From Prostheceraeus crozeri (taxonomy: Eukaryota > Platyhelminthes > Polycladida > Euryleptidae), in the NCBI GenBank assembly GCA_907163375.1, contig CAJQUW010005335.1, positions 174,950 to 238,949 on the forward strand: DNA of 64,000 bases. The letters are read 5' to 3'. This document shows, one piece after another, positions 32,270 to 48,210 of the stretch. The notes below the pieces were generated by a model. It was not told the DNA's origin. It worked only from the letters and a program-made list of their open reading frames with translations, and did not search any database. The stretch's first letter is position 1. Each line of letters opens with the position of its first letter. The translations under genes were made by a program, and so were the position numbers.

Positions 32270-33861
32270 ATGCCTGGTGCTGGGGATACCAGTCAAGCTG
32301 ATCAGCCTATGGAAGAAGAATTAGAAGTACTCAACCAAATAAGTGATGATGAATTCATCGAGAATAAATCGGACGATTCCGAAGCATTTGATGATGAGAT
32401 TGATGATAGAACTGATATACTTTTATCACCATCCGGCATTTATTGGTCGCCATCTGTTCCACCTGTTCGTCATCTTCAGAGAAACGATACGGGAATCCAA
32501 CTACTGAACTAGAGGCATTTTCTTTGTTTCGAAATGACACTGTCTTCAGAGCGATCCAACGATGGACTAATCGATGGTTGAAGCTTCGAAAACGGTAAAT
32601 GGTATCACTCCGAGAACTTAAGGCATGGCTTGCTGTAATGATTCCGTCGGAAGCGGGTCGTAATGGTATGTCAAGTATCAGTCTCTTGTTGCAAAGAGCG
32701 ACAGCAAACCGGTCTATCAAATCACCTTATCAAAAAATAGAACGAAGGAAATTCAAGAAACTATTTCTCTGGATAACAAAGTAACATGGGTACAACTACA
32801 ATCCTCTGATAAACTCACTACCTCTCGAGAAATTTGGACATTATTCATACAGGCGTTGAAACTACATTATGTGCTTTCTGATTCTATTACTGTCGACGAG
32901 CAGCTCTAGGGATGCCGTGGATATGCACCCGGCAGATGCTACATGTCGGCCAGGACTGCGAAATATGGAATCAAGATATTCTGGATTTGTAATGCAGCGA
33001 ATCGCTGCGCTTTTCATGGGATTCCATATCCTGGACGTAATGGTGAAAAGGCAACTGATCTAGCAAAGAGCAATGTTTTGGAACTGGCAAAGCCATTTTA
33101 TCACAGTCATCGAAATGTGTTTATTGACCGCTTCTTTACTACTTTTCTTTACCGCGTCTTATTACTTAGTTACGTCTTATGAGCGAATCACCGAACTTCT
33201 GAAGAATGATCTGACATGTACCAGGACTATTATGTCTAACCGTCGAGGTGTTCCGTAAGTCATGAAATCGACTAGGGGTGTTGATATCTACCGTACGAGC
33301 GTTTTTTGGGATTCTAGTAATCGAATCATGTTAGCCTCATATTGCCCGAAGAAAAACAAGAATGGTTTATTGATGAGCTCGTGCCACACGAAAAATGAAG
33401 CACATTCAACAAGAGACGATCTGCTGCCAATCATGATCAACGATTATAACCACGGAAAAGGCGGTTTTGATGTCCTTGACTCGTGCATCAAAGACTTTTC
33501 ATGCATAAATGAAAGACTAATCGATACACATTGATCTATCTCTCATCTATCTCTCACATTGACGCATCATACTGTTCAATGCCTACACAATTATGAAATC
33601 GGATGGATGCAGTAAATCTCGCTATTACTTTGTGAACGTGTTGGTGAACAGTTGGTCGAGGAGAATATGATGCGTCGGTACAGTAATAAGAAAATTTACG
33701 CTCAATCAAAGAATGTTTTTATTTCGTTTGGATTTTCACCCAAAACTGTACCAGTAAGTTGCAGACAATTGCAAAATCCTGCTAAATGTCAAATGAGGAG
33801 ATGTCGAAAGTCCACAAAAAACCTTCCAATTGTATATATTTCATATTCAAAAACGAAATGA
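32270..33861 (+). pseudogene. piggyBac-type transposase, broken
   Basis: The N-terminal piece (32270-32512) is acidic (MEEELEVLNQISDDEFIENK), as in piggyBac transposases. Downstream frames hold YVLSDSITVDEQL with the first catalytic Asp, YMSARTAKYGIKIFWICNA, HRNVFIDRFFT with the second Asp, TIMSNRRGVP, MLASYCPKKNKNG and NDYNHGKGGFDVLDS with the third. The C-terminal piece (33652-33861) ends in a Cys/Arg-rich tail (KCQMRRCRKSTKN) reminiscent of the Cys-rich domain. At least five frame changes or stops separate these parts, so the copy is dead. The TTAA-flanked ends could not be identified with confidence. Confidence 0.9.
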
Positions 33862-36800
33862 AATAAAATATTGATCGAAACTGCAGTAAGCCTAAGATAA
33901 AGTCGAGATTCTTAAAAATATGTGCGAGCTACCGTGCTTATAAAATAAAATTGATGCAAAATGTGTGATTGATGAATAAAGGGTCATGTTCTACAAATTT
34001 TTGGTGACGCCAAAATGAGTGACGCCCAATGAGTTGCGGTGTCCAATTTATCGAAAAAATTCACTGAGAAGTTTCAGTGAGAGCTAGGCCTTTTCATTAT
34101 ATATGTCCGCTTTTTAGACTTACAATAATGTCCATAAAAAGTAATTTTGCCATTCCCATGGTGTCACAAATGTTAGAAAATCTTCCGATACCCGTAGATG
34201 AAGATTCAGAATTTTTAGTGAAAAGTTGCAAATGTTTTGTTTTTCATCCTAGATACATCAGAATTCTAGTATCAGGGAAAGTTTATGTTCCACTGGTCTG
34301 GGTAGAATCTGTCGTAGCAGTAATGGTCTTTGCCTCAAATTGATGATCGTTACTTTATATTCAAGCGTCAGATACTTGCGAGAAGTGTTGACATCAATCA
34401 ATCTCTGAAACAATTGTAGCAGATTATGTCAGAGGGCATTGATGGCTTCTGTGCCCAAAACAGGACATACCTTCTTATTCAAAAATGGAAACGCGGTAAT
34501 AAATCAATAGAGTACGTGAGAAATTGTCATATATTGACATCCGAAGCAAATTCACCATTTAAACACAGTATCAATTTTTTTGTCAGTTGGTACGAAATTT
34601 ATGCTTTTTGTGCATACACTGTAGAATGACCGAGGAGCACCAGATTGAAGAACAAATCTATAGAGTGTTAGAGCGATATATCGTGAATGACTGCAAATTC
34701 ACATGCATCAATTTCTCTAAACAATTACTTGCTATTCCCGGAAAACATATTGGCAAATAACTGATAGCTTGGTACAATGAGATAACTGCAGCAAACTATC
34801 AGTTAGCACCAACGCTCAGTAAAAGATCATTCAATATTAGCAAATTTACATGATATGGCGTGAGCATCAATAAATCCAAAAATTTAGGATGTCTTTTACT
34901 CAAAAGTGTCTCCAAATATTTTTTGACCAATTTCGATAAATCATTTTTATTTCTAATTAAAAAAGAACTTCAAAAGATTACTGGATGACGCGAATCGGTG
35001 CACTGAAGGGCGTGAATTTTGATCGCATTGACGTTTCACACCTAGGTTTCAATTATAATTGATTCATTTTCTGTTCAGCGAGTCACAACAAATATGGAAG
35101 GAAAAGTATTTTAAGCAAGTAATATCATAATCTATGTAGGAGAGCATGATTTAATTATACACAATATCAATTTCAATATCAATCTAAACTTTTAATCTCT
35201 ATCGCATGAAAATGAAACTTTTTGAAAATCTCGGCTATGTCATAAATAAGCGATGCAATTCCTGATGCCGAGAAAAAGTGAAACATTAATTCAAGTTCCT
35301 GATAAAATATTTTAGGCCACAAAATCTCAATTCCCCCGACCTCAGAATTCCGAAAGATCATGCTGAATGCTGCGTACCCCGCCATTGCCTCTCTTATTAC
35401 GATATACCGTACATATTTTGGCATTCCAGCGGTCATTCCTCTCGAAAGTGTTTTTCGGCATTCGGTATAGCGTTACAACATCGCCGACAGAGTTTCTTAC
35501 ACGGCAAGTTGTAGATTGTGGCGACATTGTTTCTGACCTTTCTGATTTTCTTGATGTTGGAGACAAATGAGAAAATCGTGAATCTCGACAAAGTGGACTG
35601 ATAAAGTACCGGTTCCTTTACAATTGTCGAATGGTCAGCCGCTGGAAAACAATAATCTTCAGCTACTGCTTTCATAGCAATGCCTGTTCACGGCACATTA
35701 TTGCTCCCTGTGTGAATGCCCTATCAAAACCTTTTATAGGGTACCGGGTGTTGAATTTTCAAGGCTTTGAACAAACATGCTGAACACTTGTCGAAAGCTC
35801 AAAAAAGACTTTCTTCGCTTGAATGATGAATCGTGAAATAATCATAGTTTATAGCTGCTTATTTTGTAGTTGCGGCACTTTTTATCATCATTCTCGTCAC
35901 TGCTAGGCTGCGGGCATCCACTATCAGGGAGTTAATCCTTGAAGTCTGAGTTTTCCAATTTTCCAATGCAGAAAACAAGTTGAACAAAAGGTCAGTATTA
36001 CAAGAATTATCGAGTTTCAGAAAATGGATATTTGTTTTCATAATTTACTTTAGTTGACAAATTGCGTTTGACTAGAAATGTCACGAATTATGCTGCACCG
36101 CATAACCTTCTGATCAGCAGACAGAATTGAAGACAAGCTACTGACCAACTTTACCGACCTTTTGTCGCTTGAATGCCTTGTGTAAATTTGTCTTTCAGCC
36201 TCGCCGGTGAGACTTCAATAATGCAATCAATTGAACACTAAATAATATCTAGGAACTCATGCTTCAGAAATGTGATGATTTTCTATGGCAATTACGTCAA
36301 TCATTTCTGCGGCAATGCGTTAATCATGAGCCGCAAAAGATGGAAGGCAAACAAAGTGCTCGCTTCACAGAATTAGACAAGTCATCTCCTCTTCTGTTTG
36401 ACAAGAAAGGAAACAGTGTAGCATGTAAAGCTAATGAAATGGCACAATCTGCTGACATAGTATCATAGTAATCGAACAATGATCAACCAGTTCAACACTA
36501 AACACGCCAAACTGTGTAGATAAATATTCAGTGGCTGCTAACAGCTAGATTCATACAGTCGATGTCAAGGTCGACAAAGAAGCTTGTGAACGTTTTTCGT
36601 GCACCTGCCACTTTTTTAATGATGATCGAGGGCCCAACATTATTGAGAAAATTTTTGCGCAATGATCGGAAATCTTCGAATCTGAAGGAATCGTGAGATC
36701 GTACCATTTTGAAGGAATTCACAGCAATCCGCAAGCGACGCATGACTATTTTTCCTATCTCTGTAAGGTATTACAAATTTCTTATTGCCCACCTAGTAAG

Positions 36801-38340
36801 TCCGTGCATGTGCCATAGTTTTCAGCTTGCACTTCTAACAAAGTTACACGGTGAAACAATCTAATTCTCTGGTCCCCTACCCCCACCACCGTTACATTCA
36901 AAATAGACCTTTCGAGAACGACTTTCTCCCCAGACCGACTGGGTTTTGACTGATTAACCAGCATCTCCCTTTCTCTCTAGCAACCGCTAATAATCAAGAG
37001 TATTAAAATCATTTTTTAGTTTCCTCGCTTTCTTCTTACTTAGAATTATTGATATTTGAGGTCAAACGTAAATATGCAAAAAGATAACTAACATGCAACA
37101 ACCAAAAGATTGCTGAATTTTTTTGATATAAGCAACGTCATATGCTAGTGAAGTGATCTTTCTGTAGCGACTAAAATGTCTTCATTGTATTGATGACGGT
37201 TGGGCTAATCCGTGTCCATGCAATGCGAAGTTTGGACAGACTTTTTGATGGGACTTTGACATCGGACTTAGCATTTTTACATGGGTGGTAGTGGGGAAAA
37301 TATTCGATGTCAGAGCTTCATTTCTCTATATTTGCCTCGACGAATTCGGTCATGTCCATGCAAGCTTGTATTTTTAAGTGTTAAGTCGTTAACCCCGGTG
37401 AGGAAGCATTAATGTCCGGCAACCAGAACGATTTTCTGTAGAGAACTAGGCCGAAAAGGAGATTTTCACAGAATGATCTACACCCTATTCCTTCTACGAA
37501 TCAGTGTGTCTGCCGAGTTCCTCCGCTTCTTGTCAGACACGATCAAAGAAAGTGCATGTAAATCTAATGGATTGCAGTTTGTGGCTAAAGTGAAGTCTGT
37601 CATGATTTCGCTTATTGAATTAGAAATACTAAGTCTAGAGCCATAATTTCAAACATGGAATGTCTTCAGGTCATTTCCTATGACACGCATATGTTATTAT
37701 CATGCCTCTGATCGGCGATATTATGCGTACATGTGGTTAAATGTGGAATGAATCTCTCAAAATGCTTTTGTTTGCCACAATTCGGAGGCTTTCCAAATCT
37801 GAATGTGTTTGGCTTCATAAACAGGGGTGCATGGACATGATGGGCTAAATAAACCGTAGACATTTCATGTCGAAAATTATGATTCTGGGCTCAGCACTTT
37901 TCACATAATCAGAGAAAACATAGAATATTTAATTTTTGCCAAAAACTTCAATCTGCATCCAACTGGATTTACATACGCTTTTTTATCGTGTCTGACAAGA
38001 AGATGAACCTGATAGAACACGGCAGAATGGTAGACCTGGCTGTAGGCATGCGGTGTGCATCATTCCACGAGTCTCTCCCTTCAGAAACTCGTTCTGGATG
38101 CTGGACGATCATTTCTATCGATTGAAATATATTGTTCTACCGTGTCAGTTTTCTAAAAGTGCAACACAATAAACGTAACTTTTCTCTATGAAGACATCGT
38201 CAACAAAACCTTTAGGTTCATAATCGTGAGATACAATGATTGGAAACACAAAGCGTTGACATTCTTATATTTCATCTGAATAGAAATCAATACAGTCCAA
38301 AAGATAAACACTTATGTCATCAAAAAAGCACAAGAAAGCA
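33862..38340. other. Long stretch without a recognisable gene
   Basis: ORFs of 60-88 codons occur on both strands, for example 34077-34343 (+), 35179-35436 (-), 35433-35675 (-), 36259-36468 (+) and 36528-36743 (-). None shows a domain I can name, and no two form a plausible exon chain. Region 35180-35690 has overlapping open frames on the minus strand and might be an old coding relic. Confidence 0.35.
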
Positions 38341-39800
38341 AAACTAACATGAATTCAAAAAAGCTGCTGTGTTAATAGGAAATGTAGAGTGCCTCCTCAA
38401 AGTATTCATGAGTTCAATATAATATTGATTTGAACGTGGAAAACGAGGTGGGGTCATGTGATGCCGGGGATGAAGCTCGGACTGTTCGGTTTTGCGAAAA
38501 AGTTTGATGGCATTATTCATCAAAACATTCTTGCCGGTTTGATAGTTCACAAATACAGTCGGGTTTGTGAATAATGCGATGACAGCGTCTGTTGAAAGAA
38601 TTGATTCTGTCCAAATTTTTCACAGGCAATAATGATAGCTTGAGCTTTCTGACATTTAACTGCAAATAGATATTGCAGCACTTTTCAGTAACATGTTGGA
38701 ATGCATCACACAACATTTTCAGATGAAAATTCCTCCCCTCTCTTTGTATATGAGAGTTGTGTCGTCAGCGCAACTCATATGTGAAAAATTGAGGCTACGA
38801 AATAGGTTAGGGGAGTAAAAAATAAATAGAGAGGGGTCAATTATAGAGCCTGGTGGAACACCAGTGTTGACACGTGCTGGAGAGCTGAGAACATTATCGA
38901 TTTTGACAAAGACTAGAAGCAGTCCATGATGTAAAATCCAATTAGAATAAAATTAGATGAGGTATCGAAACCTTCGTAAAATCTAATAAGCGGTCGATTA
39001 TGTAAACGAAGATCCAAATGGCTGAGGGCTTTGGGATGTAAGCAGATTGAGAGTCGCTATTACTTTGAATAAATAGGGGCTTCACCTGACTAAAGAAAAA
39101 CTTTTTCAACAGTTTCGATGGCAGAGGCAGAAGAGAAATCGGTCGAGGAGCATCTATGCATGGAATGACACAAAATGTCTGCAACTTTCGACAGCTTGGA
39201 CATGCAGCCGTCGATGATATACGAATTGAAAGTATGGCAGAGCGGTTCGTCAAGAAACAAGGGTTTTTCTTTTTGTAATCAACCCGGACTACCATTTTTT
39301 GCTGCAGCCTTCAGATTCAAAGTTAACAGAAGTTTGCTGCTTTCACTTTTTCTCTGACTACCAAGTCGGCTAACCTTGACAACACCATTCATGGAGGAAC
39401 CAATGCATGACAGTATTTCTGCTACTTGCTCAGAATATCTCCTCCTGCATTCCTCTCAACTACACCTGATATTATGAGGTCATTTTCTCTTCGCTTTCAT
39501 TTAGAGAGCTTTTCGAATCATCTAAAAATTCAGCGTCAGAGTTCTGAGTCTACAAGACCACAATTTCTTTTTCAAACGTGCTCACCTTCCTCTTAAGCTC
39601 TTGTATTTCACCTGCCAACGATCTAAATTGCTCTAAAAATGAGTCAAGGTGTTCAGCCTTCATCACCTCCTCAGAAAAATCCAGCAAAGTAGTTATTTTT
39701 CGGCTTATTCTGGACCAAAGTTATCAGTTGTACCATGACATCAAGCATTTAATTTTTGTTCATGGATTTCTTTACTTAAAATGAATGACTCGAACTCAGG
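38340..39800 (-). pseudogene. Heavily decayed LINE (ORF1 coiled coil to RT thumb)
   Basis: Read on the minus strand, a coiled-coil-like stretch around 39560-39660 is followed by RRENDLIISGVVERNAGGD (near 39490-39430), typical of LINE ORF1 proteins. RT text follows: APRPISLLPLPSKLLKKFFF, SQVKPLFI, VNTGVPPGSIIDPSLFIFY, and MSCADDTTLIYK with the catalytic ADD box near 38770. Further text runs to 38344. The endonuclease is missing or unrecognisable, and stops and frame changes are frequent, so this is an old copy of CR1/Jockey type. Confidence 0.75.
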
Positions 39801-39982
39801 ATGTGTGAAGCTGCAATCACGTCAACGACTTAAAACAGAAAATCAAAACACAGTTGCCAATGCGAGATAGATTACAACCACTTGATCTGAGAATTGTGAT
39901 AATCGTTTTGTGATCAAATTAACTTTGACGTCAACACCCTTGATGCTGTCTTACTTGCAAACTTGCTGCCAAATCAGCCTGA

Positions 39983-40231
39983 ATGGCGTTCAACGACGCG
40001 TGGGTCGAAAACGGCAATTCCGCTGCCGCAAAGGAAATTCAAAGTAAGGCGATGACATATTCAACACTGACAGAACCGGAGAAGCAGAATGATATAAAGT
40101 TGACGACCAATAGATGGATAAAACTGGAGAAGATTTTCTATGCAGCACAATTCAACGATGATAAAGACGCGAAGACACAACTGTTCAGCTCAGCTAGTTT
40201 CTCAGACTTTTTCTTAGCGCGCACCACTTGA
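39983..40231 (+). CDS. Unrecognised short ORF
   Basis: An 82-codon ORF beginning MAFNDAWVENGNSAAAKEIQ with alanine/lysine-rich helical composition and GC content above its surroundings. It ends in SFSDFFLARTT. It lies just upstream (in the opposite direction) of the decayed LINE and could be part of a different element or chance. No family recognised. Confidence 0.2.
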   Translation: MAFNDAWVENGNSAAAKEIQSKAMTYSTLTEPEKQNDIKLTTNRWIKLEKIFYAAQFNDDKDAKTQLFSSASFSDFFLARTT

Positions 40232-40239
40232 CAGCCGGA

Positions 40240-43200
40240 ATCTCTGCCGCGTACTACACATACTACTTAAGTAATTATTAGCAGTAATTATGAAAATGAT
40301 GGACGTTCAGTCAAGATAATGAAAATTGGTGCTGTAGAGAAATTATAAAGCTTAGGCTATAAACATTGTCGACAAGCTATGTTCACATAAAATCAAAAGC
40401 TGATAACCATAGTTTTCAACCTCTCCATAGAGCTAGATAATTATTTCTATCATGTACAATTTTACTAATCATGAAGGTTTGAAAATATAAATAATAAACA
40501 GTCATCAGATAAAAAAATATCATCTTTCCAATTAAATAAATCATGAATCAAAAATTCTGGAGATAAGAACAAACTGAATTTCGTTAGGTAGAAGTAAATT
40601 TATAAATAAACAAAAACACCAAATTCATCAACGAGCGCTTTCGTCCGCTCTATTTCATGTTGAGCACGGAATTCAATAGCAAATCAGCGGCATGACGATG
40701 CTAGTACAAAATAACAATAGTCAGTTAGTCATCAAGGCAGACGAAGAGTGAACAAGACATCTTTCTGTACACAAAGGTAGGGTGCGAACCATTTAATGCA
40801 CAGTGCCTCGCAGATGCAAGTAAATTTGCGGAAAACTGACACATACAGAATGTTCACGCGTACCACCTGAAACGCCTTAGCGTACCACTACTGGTGCATG
40901 TGCCACAGTTTCTGAAATACTGAGCTAATGGCCATTAGGATATAACACACTAGCATATCTTAGAAGCAATTCTCATACGATGATGAAAGTCATCCCAGTA
41001 GCCATTTATAATAGAATATAATGCTTACTAATTTAAATTATTAGTTAAAGTAGTCCTAATGATGACTGATGGCGTTCTCCAATCCGCAAGTGTACAGAGG
41101 CAATGCTACTGTAACCATTGGATTAATCAGTTCTTAAAAGAACTCAATGTAGCTTTCTCGTGGCAACGAATTAAAATTGATCAGCTTTGGCCCAATATCT
41201 GGTAAAAATGGAAATCTTAAGACTTGTACTGTAATACTACTCATTCTTGCTGTTAATATACTAATACCATAGATTCCAAACACTGCCGTATACACGTTCA
41301 AAACAGACATCTAATATACTGTACCGACTACAGATGCTGATAGTGGAAATAGAATAAGACAATTATGGTCACCATAGGTTGAGGAAATTAAAAATGGATA
41401 TAATAAACAACAGGAAACCGATGAATAAAAATTGGAAAAGTGGAGGTAAAATATGGAAATACAACGATCCTACTACACCAATTATAAGTGAACTATATCT
41501 AACACTACACAAAGTGGATAATGGTAAGAGTGGATAAGTGGAAAGTGGATAATGGAGGTAAACAATATAACTACAATGACACTCTACTACACCGAAAGCA
41601 ATGAAACTATACACACTATACCTAAGACTACACATGGAAAATACTATTTCTTCACTTGAATTTGTTATCGCCAGTTTCTTCATCCGTCTATAGTACTTCA
41701 TGTAATTCCACATTTCTTCATTTGAATTACAATACATCGACCACTACTTCAGCTACCGATTAAGGGATATAAAACATAATGCTGCAGTCCATCAGTCATC
41801 AGCAGGTACTCGTCTAGTTGTGTTTCGACCCCTAACCTGAACACTCAAACCCAGACGAGCGGGGTCTCACACATAGTGGCTGACAAAATACTGAATAGGT
41901 AATGATATGTCTTGAAAGATATGCCACAAAGATAAATCAGACATCATTCAATTGATGTCAAATAATTTTGGACTGCTGCTGATCATGAGATGGGCAACGA
42001 ACTAAAATGTACAAGTAGCCTCCAAGCAAACAACGCACATGCAGTGGAGGGATCCAGTGAAGGCAAAACTCCATTTAGTGCTAACAGTAGAACACAACGA
42101 AATAAGGAAATGAGAAATAGTAACAGAAAATGGATAGCAGAATGGCAAATAAGCAGGCGGAATAATAGCAACGTTTCCTCTACATAGCGCCAGAACAAAT
42201 AGAACAAATTTGAAAACAATATCTAGAATCATGTTGAAAAAGACAATATCTTTGAATATCTACATGACGAGGTGGGTGTTTTGTGGACGTGGGACATTAC
42301 TCGTTCATCAGGACATCATATGTAGCCGTTGACAGATGTTTTATATAATAATAATATAATGTTGTTTGCACATTGAACGTATTCTGAGGCCTAATTTAAA
42401 AGGAGCAGGCTCAAGCTTGGCTGACAAGTTTACAGATCTGTGGCTATTTCGTCAAAGTATGTGTTTCGGATTCGAATTCTACCGGAAGCTGGTCTGCGTG
42501 TGCAGGCGAATTAGTTTTTAATAAACAGTGAATCTTTTTTGACAGCTACATAATCCGTCATTGCCTATAAAATATGAATGCGATGCGACAGTCAATTAAC
42601 ATCTACTTTTGAAGTTGAGTTCAAGCGATCAAGTGCACGCCTGTCAATTTGGAGAAAATGTCATTTCCACAGATCGACAGAAAAATGAATCAAACTGCAG
42701 TTCTCCTGTCTATAGTTAGCACAGTTAAAGGCACATTCAGGAGCCAAAGACTAACATCAGTATTGTCATAAACATTAAGTGGCCAGTTTACCCAAGGTTT
42801 TGTGGAATAATAGAACAGTACTGCGTGCTTTTCAGAGACTAAACACAGCCGTCGGGTTCGTATTTCAAAGCCAATGTCGGTCAATACTACAACCAGTGTT
42901 ATTGAAGGAGATTAGCAAATTCAATTATGGATTTGCAATCGCATCAGGGTTTCAAAATTAGCAACCCGGTCATGAATCTCACAACAAACTCGGCAGAGTT
43001 CAGAATTCGGTCGAGAAATTGCTATTTCCAATGACCCGTAAAACAAGATGATGACGCTGCATTAACTCTTTCATGGTCTCAAGTGATGTGATGAAATCGC
43101 GGCCAAGATAAGCCGCTATTCTCACACCAGAAAACACGAATGTATATGGAATTTTCAGGCACATAAATGCTTTCATTAAAATTGTGCGAATGATTTATCT

Positions 43201-44995
43201 CGTGATTGTTTGCAGCGCCAAGTTAAAAGTCGAAAATTATAAACTTGGCTGGTTTGATAGTATTGGAAGTCAATCACTTGCTTCGTAATCAGAAAATGGA
43301 ATGTGTTGTCAGGGTGTGGATTAGGAGAGATAGAGGCGTATCACAAATGGGTGGTAGATGTGATAGACAATACCCGAGAAAAATCTCTCCAGTCATTGCA
43401 AGCCACATAGTTATACAAAAAAAATTAAAAAGTCCCAATAATTTTGATGAATTGCGGGCTACATATTATGATTTCCGAAACCCAAGGTTGGACCTTGGTA
43501 TTGGGTGATCTTGGGTGCTCTAACCAAGGTTCCAAAAACATCGGTCATGAAAATAAACTTTGCACAAGTTTTAAATGCTGTTTTCGGCTAATTTTTCACT
43601 AGTTTTTTGATATGCGACCAGCCATTTAAAGAAAACAGAATTAATAAGTTTCGAATTCATAACGTCAACGAATATTATGTGAAATTATGTGATTGGGCCT
43701 TATGCATGCAAGGGCGTTCACAAATGTGTTATGTAGTAGGATTATTAGGGCATGAATCACTGTATCCGCATTTCATAGACTTCAAGCATGTTCTACAAGT
43801 TCTGCTTGTAAGTAAATAAACATTTGAATATAACGTGCGACATAATGCAAATATCAAGAAAGTATGGCAGGTTTAAAGTACATTCATGGGAACAGACAAG
43901 TAGATCAAGATGTTCTTCAAAGCAAGTGGAAATTTTAAGATACAGATGCTGGCTTCATTTTTCACATAGCAATGGACTATTAAGCAATAATGCAATTTGC
44001 TAACGGTAAACATGACAGTGACATTCATGATAGCATGTCGCATTGCTCAACAGTATCCAATATCTATACACTATACATATCTACACAATATCTATACAAA
44101 CAATTGTAATATACACAAGACCAGAGACTGTTTCTTTGTCATTTTGTTTCTTAAATTTTCACTCTATTTCAATTTTTCCTTTTTTTGCGAAATTCTTGCT
44201 CAATTTTATATCACCCAGAAATTTAAAGTATGATCATCGTCATCATTTTTTGCTATTTTAATTCAGGTGATTTAAAAGCATTCGTATTTATTTTATTGAT
44301 CGCAGTGCTTTAGTGTAACGTACTTAGAATTAGGATGCTGTGTTATTTACTTATTATTAAAACAAGCCTTAACTGTAACCACCATGAGGATAGATGCTGA
44401 GGTCATCCGAAATCTCGAAATAGTCTTCAAAAATGGTTTTTCGTTGCTCTTGATATTCAGCAAAAAATTTAGAAATGTCGAAAAGGTGTATTTGAAAAAT
44501 GCAAAACTAGATTTAGACATTGAGCTCTACGAAAATTGTTTAAAGCATAACTTGCTGCCTAAGTTCACAAATATAATATTTATTTATTTTCATTATATCA
44601 TATTCTACACATAGCATATTTGACAAATAATTGATAATTGACCATATTCGACCAAAAGCATCAAAAAATCTAAAAAATACAACTAGCCCTTACTGTGCAT
44701 GCAAATATTGACAATATGCAAATGGGAATGAATTGTGTTTTCGGATAACAAAAATTGAATTAAAATTAAATATGATGTCAAGACGTTTATATAAATTCAT
44801 TATCACCAATTAGATTCGATGTGAATCATGCAGTGATTAAACAAATGCTATCTGAGTTATAATTTAGTATCCTGTCCTTACGGTCCCCTATTACTTGTCT
44901 AAATGCACAAAGCCATTATATCATTTGATCATTCATTGTCATTATGCTTTGATTGATTTGTATGTTCATGACTGTCGCAACTCTCATGTTGGAAG
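40240..44995. other. Long AT-rich stretch, no gene recognised
   Basis: Short ORFs on both strands lack motifs. A small imperfect repetition of AGTGGATAATGG / AGTGGATAAGTGG lies at 41512-41556, and a short hairpin CCAAGGT/ACCTTGG near 43483-43499. Nothing else stands out. Confidence 0.4.
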
Positions 44996-44997
44996 GG

Positions 44998-45075
44998 CTT
45001 TGAGATGGAAGAAAACTCTCTCTCATCCCTCTCTCTCTTCTCTCTCTCTCAAAATTCAAAATTCAAAATTCAAGG
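44998..45075 (+). repeat. CT-rich tract and (AAAATTC)n
   Basis: A short CTCTCTC-rich tract (45017-45049) runs into four copies of CAAAATT (45050-45072). Confidence 0.85.
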
Positions 45076-46297
<1,222 letters not shown>

Positions 46298-46299
46298 TT

Positions 46300-48205
46300 C
46301 TCTAACTCAGCATTTCCGCTCATTCCTGCTACGTGTTCTTGCTTCTTAGGACTATCTTAATCGTGACATAGGCGGCAAAGATCAATGAAAGCCGAAATCC
46401 GGACTGCGTCAGCTTTATATTTGAAACATCATCATTTCATAGTCTGCAGTCAAATTAATTGTTGACTTCATGGCTTAGTCAAGACGAACGTTTGTACATC
46501 TGCAAATTATATCTATTGTTAAGTAAGTGTTATTTACGCATTTATGGACGAACCTTTGAAATACATCATGTTTTGTTTACAACTGGACTATTACCTCTAA
46601 CCGCAATTTGCATAAGATTTTACCACTGATGTAATCGCTTGTTCACCAGTAGATGAAGTGAGATTACGATAAACATTGATTCGTATGCTTGATCATTCAG
46701 ACCTTTTCTCGTTGATGTACATACATGTAGTTAAACTGAGGACGGCATTTATGTTTTCGTCGTTTTATGACAAAGGCTGCTTGCAATGATAACTGAGCGG
46801 TATTCGATGTGTTGGACATGACAATATATTTTTAAAGCACGAAAATGATTCAGACCTTGAGCGTTGATGGTCACGTAGCAAAAGTTAACGTGTAGGCAAT
46901 TAAGGTGAAATTTTTTTGAGACAATTTTTCGGTTCTTCCTCGAATACGGAGGAATTTAAATCAATTCAAATTAAAGCATAGAAATAAACTATCTGAAGTT
47001 CTCTAGAATGGACATTGACTCAAGGTCGCAGCACATCCGGGGGAACTAAGTTGGGGCATGAAGAACCAATTAAAAGCTTCGATTTACTCATGTGACTGAT
47101 TTTAACCCAATGATACAGACGTTGGCAGGTGCATCTAAGTGAAAATGCGTGCGATTTATGTGCCGTTATTGTGAATTGCATGAAGCTTAATTTCCATTCT
47201 AGAGATTTTATTGTCGTCAATTTTTATGGATTAAAGTGATCGTTGAATTCATCGCATCCCACTTTGCTTCGACCATTCCACCAATACAAAGGTCTGTTTT
47301 TGCTCTGCATGGGTGGACCAGTGGTTTCAGATATCAAAATCGAGAAAATATACTACTTTGCAGATCAGTTTGACCCACCTGCAATGCGCATGCATCCATT
47401 AATGCTGAAGAAAAGTAAACGAAGAGCATGATCACATTGAAGCTCACACTGAAAGCATGATACTCAAATAAAGTGCCTACACCTTCTTAGTAGCTATAAC
47501 GTGACAAGCCTAAACGAATTTGTGGTCTTATCTCTCTTTCATAATCTACAAACAGCGCATGTGGATAGGAGATTATTTGTAATGTTTATATGTGTTGATG
47601 GCATGAAATAGTGGTAGCCAACCCAAATGTAATACAGGGTGCAGCTTAAAAAACATGACTAAATTATAATGAAGCACAACTTTCTAATTATTCAACAGAA
47701 ATTAACAAATAAGGTCTCATTTTGAAGCCAATACACATCCTTATGACCATAATGGAAGCGGAAGCCTACTTCCAATTCTTCACCTAAACGTTGATCATCA
47801 TGGCGAGATCTTTCTGCTGCAGATGATCACGCAATATTAATTGGGTGATGACTGGAGCAACCTTCAGCAGAAACGCCTTGTAATCGAACGCCAGTAATTT
47901 CGTGTTTTCTTGTTAACCATGTTTTATTGAACATTTTCCCCTTCCTCTATCAATCTTGTATAAAAAGCAAAATTATATGTATTAATTTATCCAAGCCACC
48001 AGGCGCAACACATTTGCAATATGTTAGCAAATTTGTATTGCAGGCTATATGAGAGCGTAATTTACCGGTTTGGTTCATCGTGTGAATATTAGATGCTACA
48101 ATCAGGCATTATATCAATAAATTTACATGCATTCAATATAGGGATATCACATTGTAATATCACAGGGATTTAGTGCACTTGACAAAGTGTGTCATTGGTA
48201 TAAAT
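46300..48205. other. Non-coding stretch, nothing recognised
   Basis: Short ORFs such as 47020-47220 (-) and 47243-47431 (+) have no motif. No repeats stand out. Confidence 0.4.
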
Positions 48206-48210
48206 AGTGA

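Noticed and set aside
35179-35436. Ionotropic receptor exon
   Set aside because: Text is only loosely membrane-like, with no conserved receptor motif and no splice partners.
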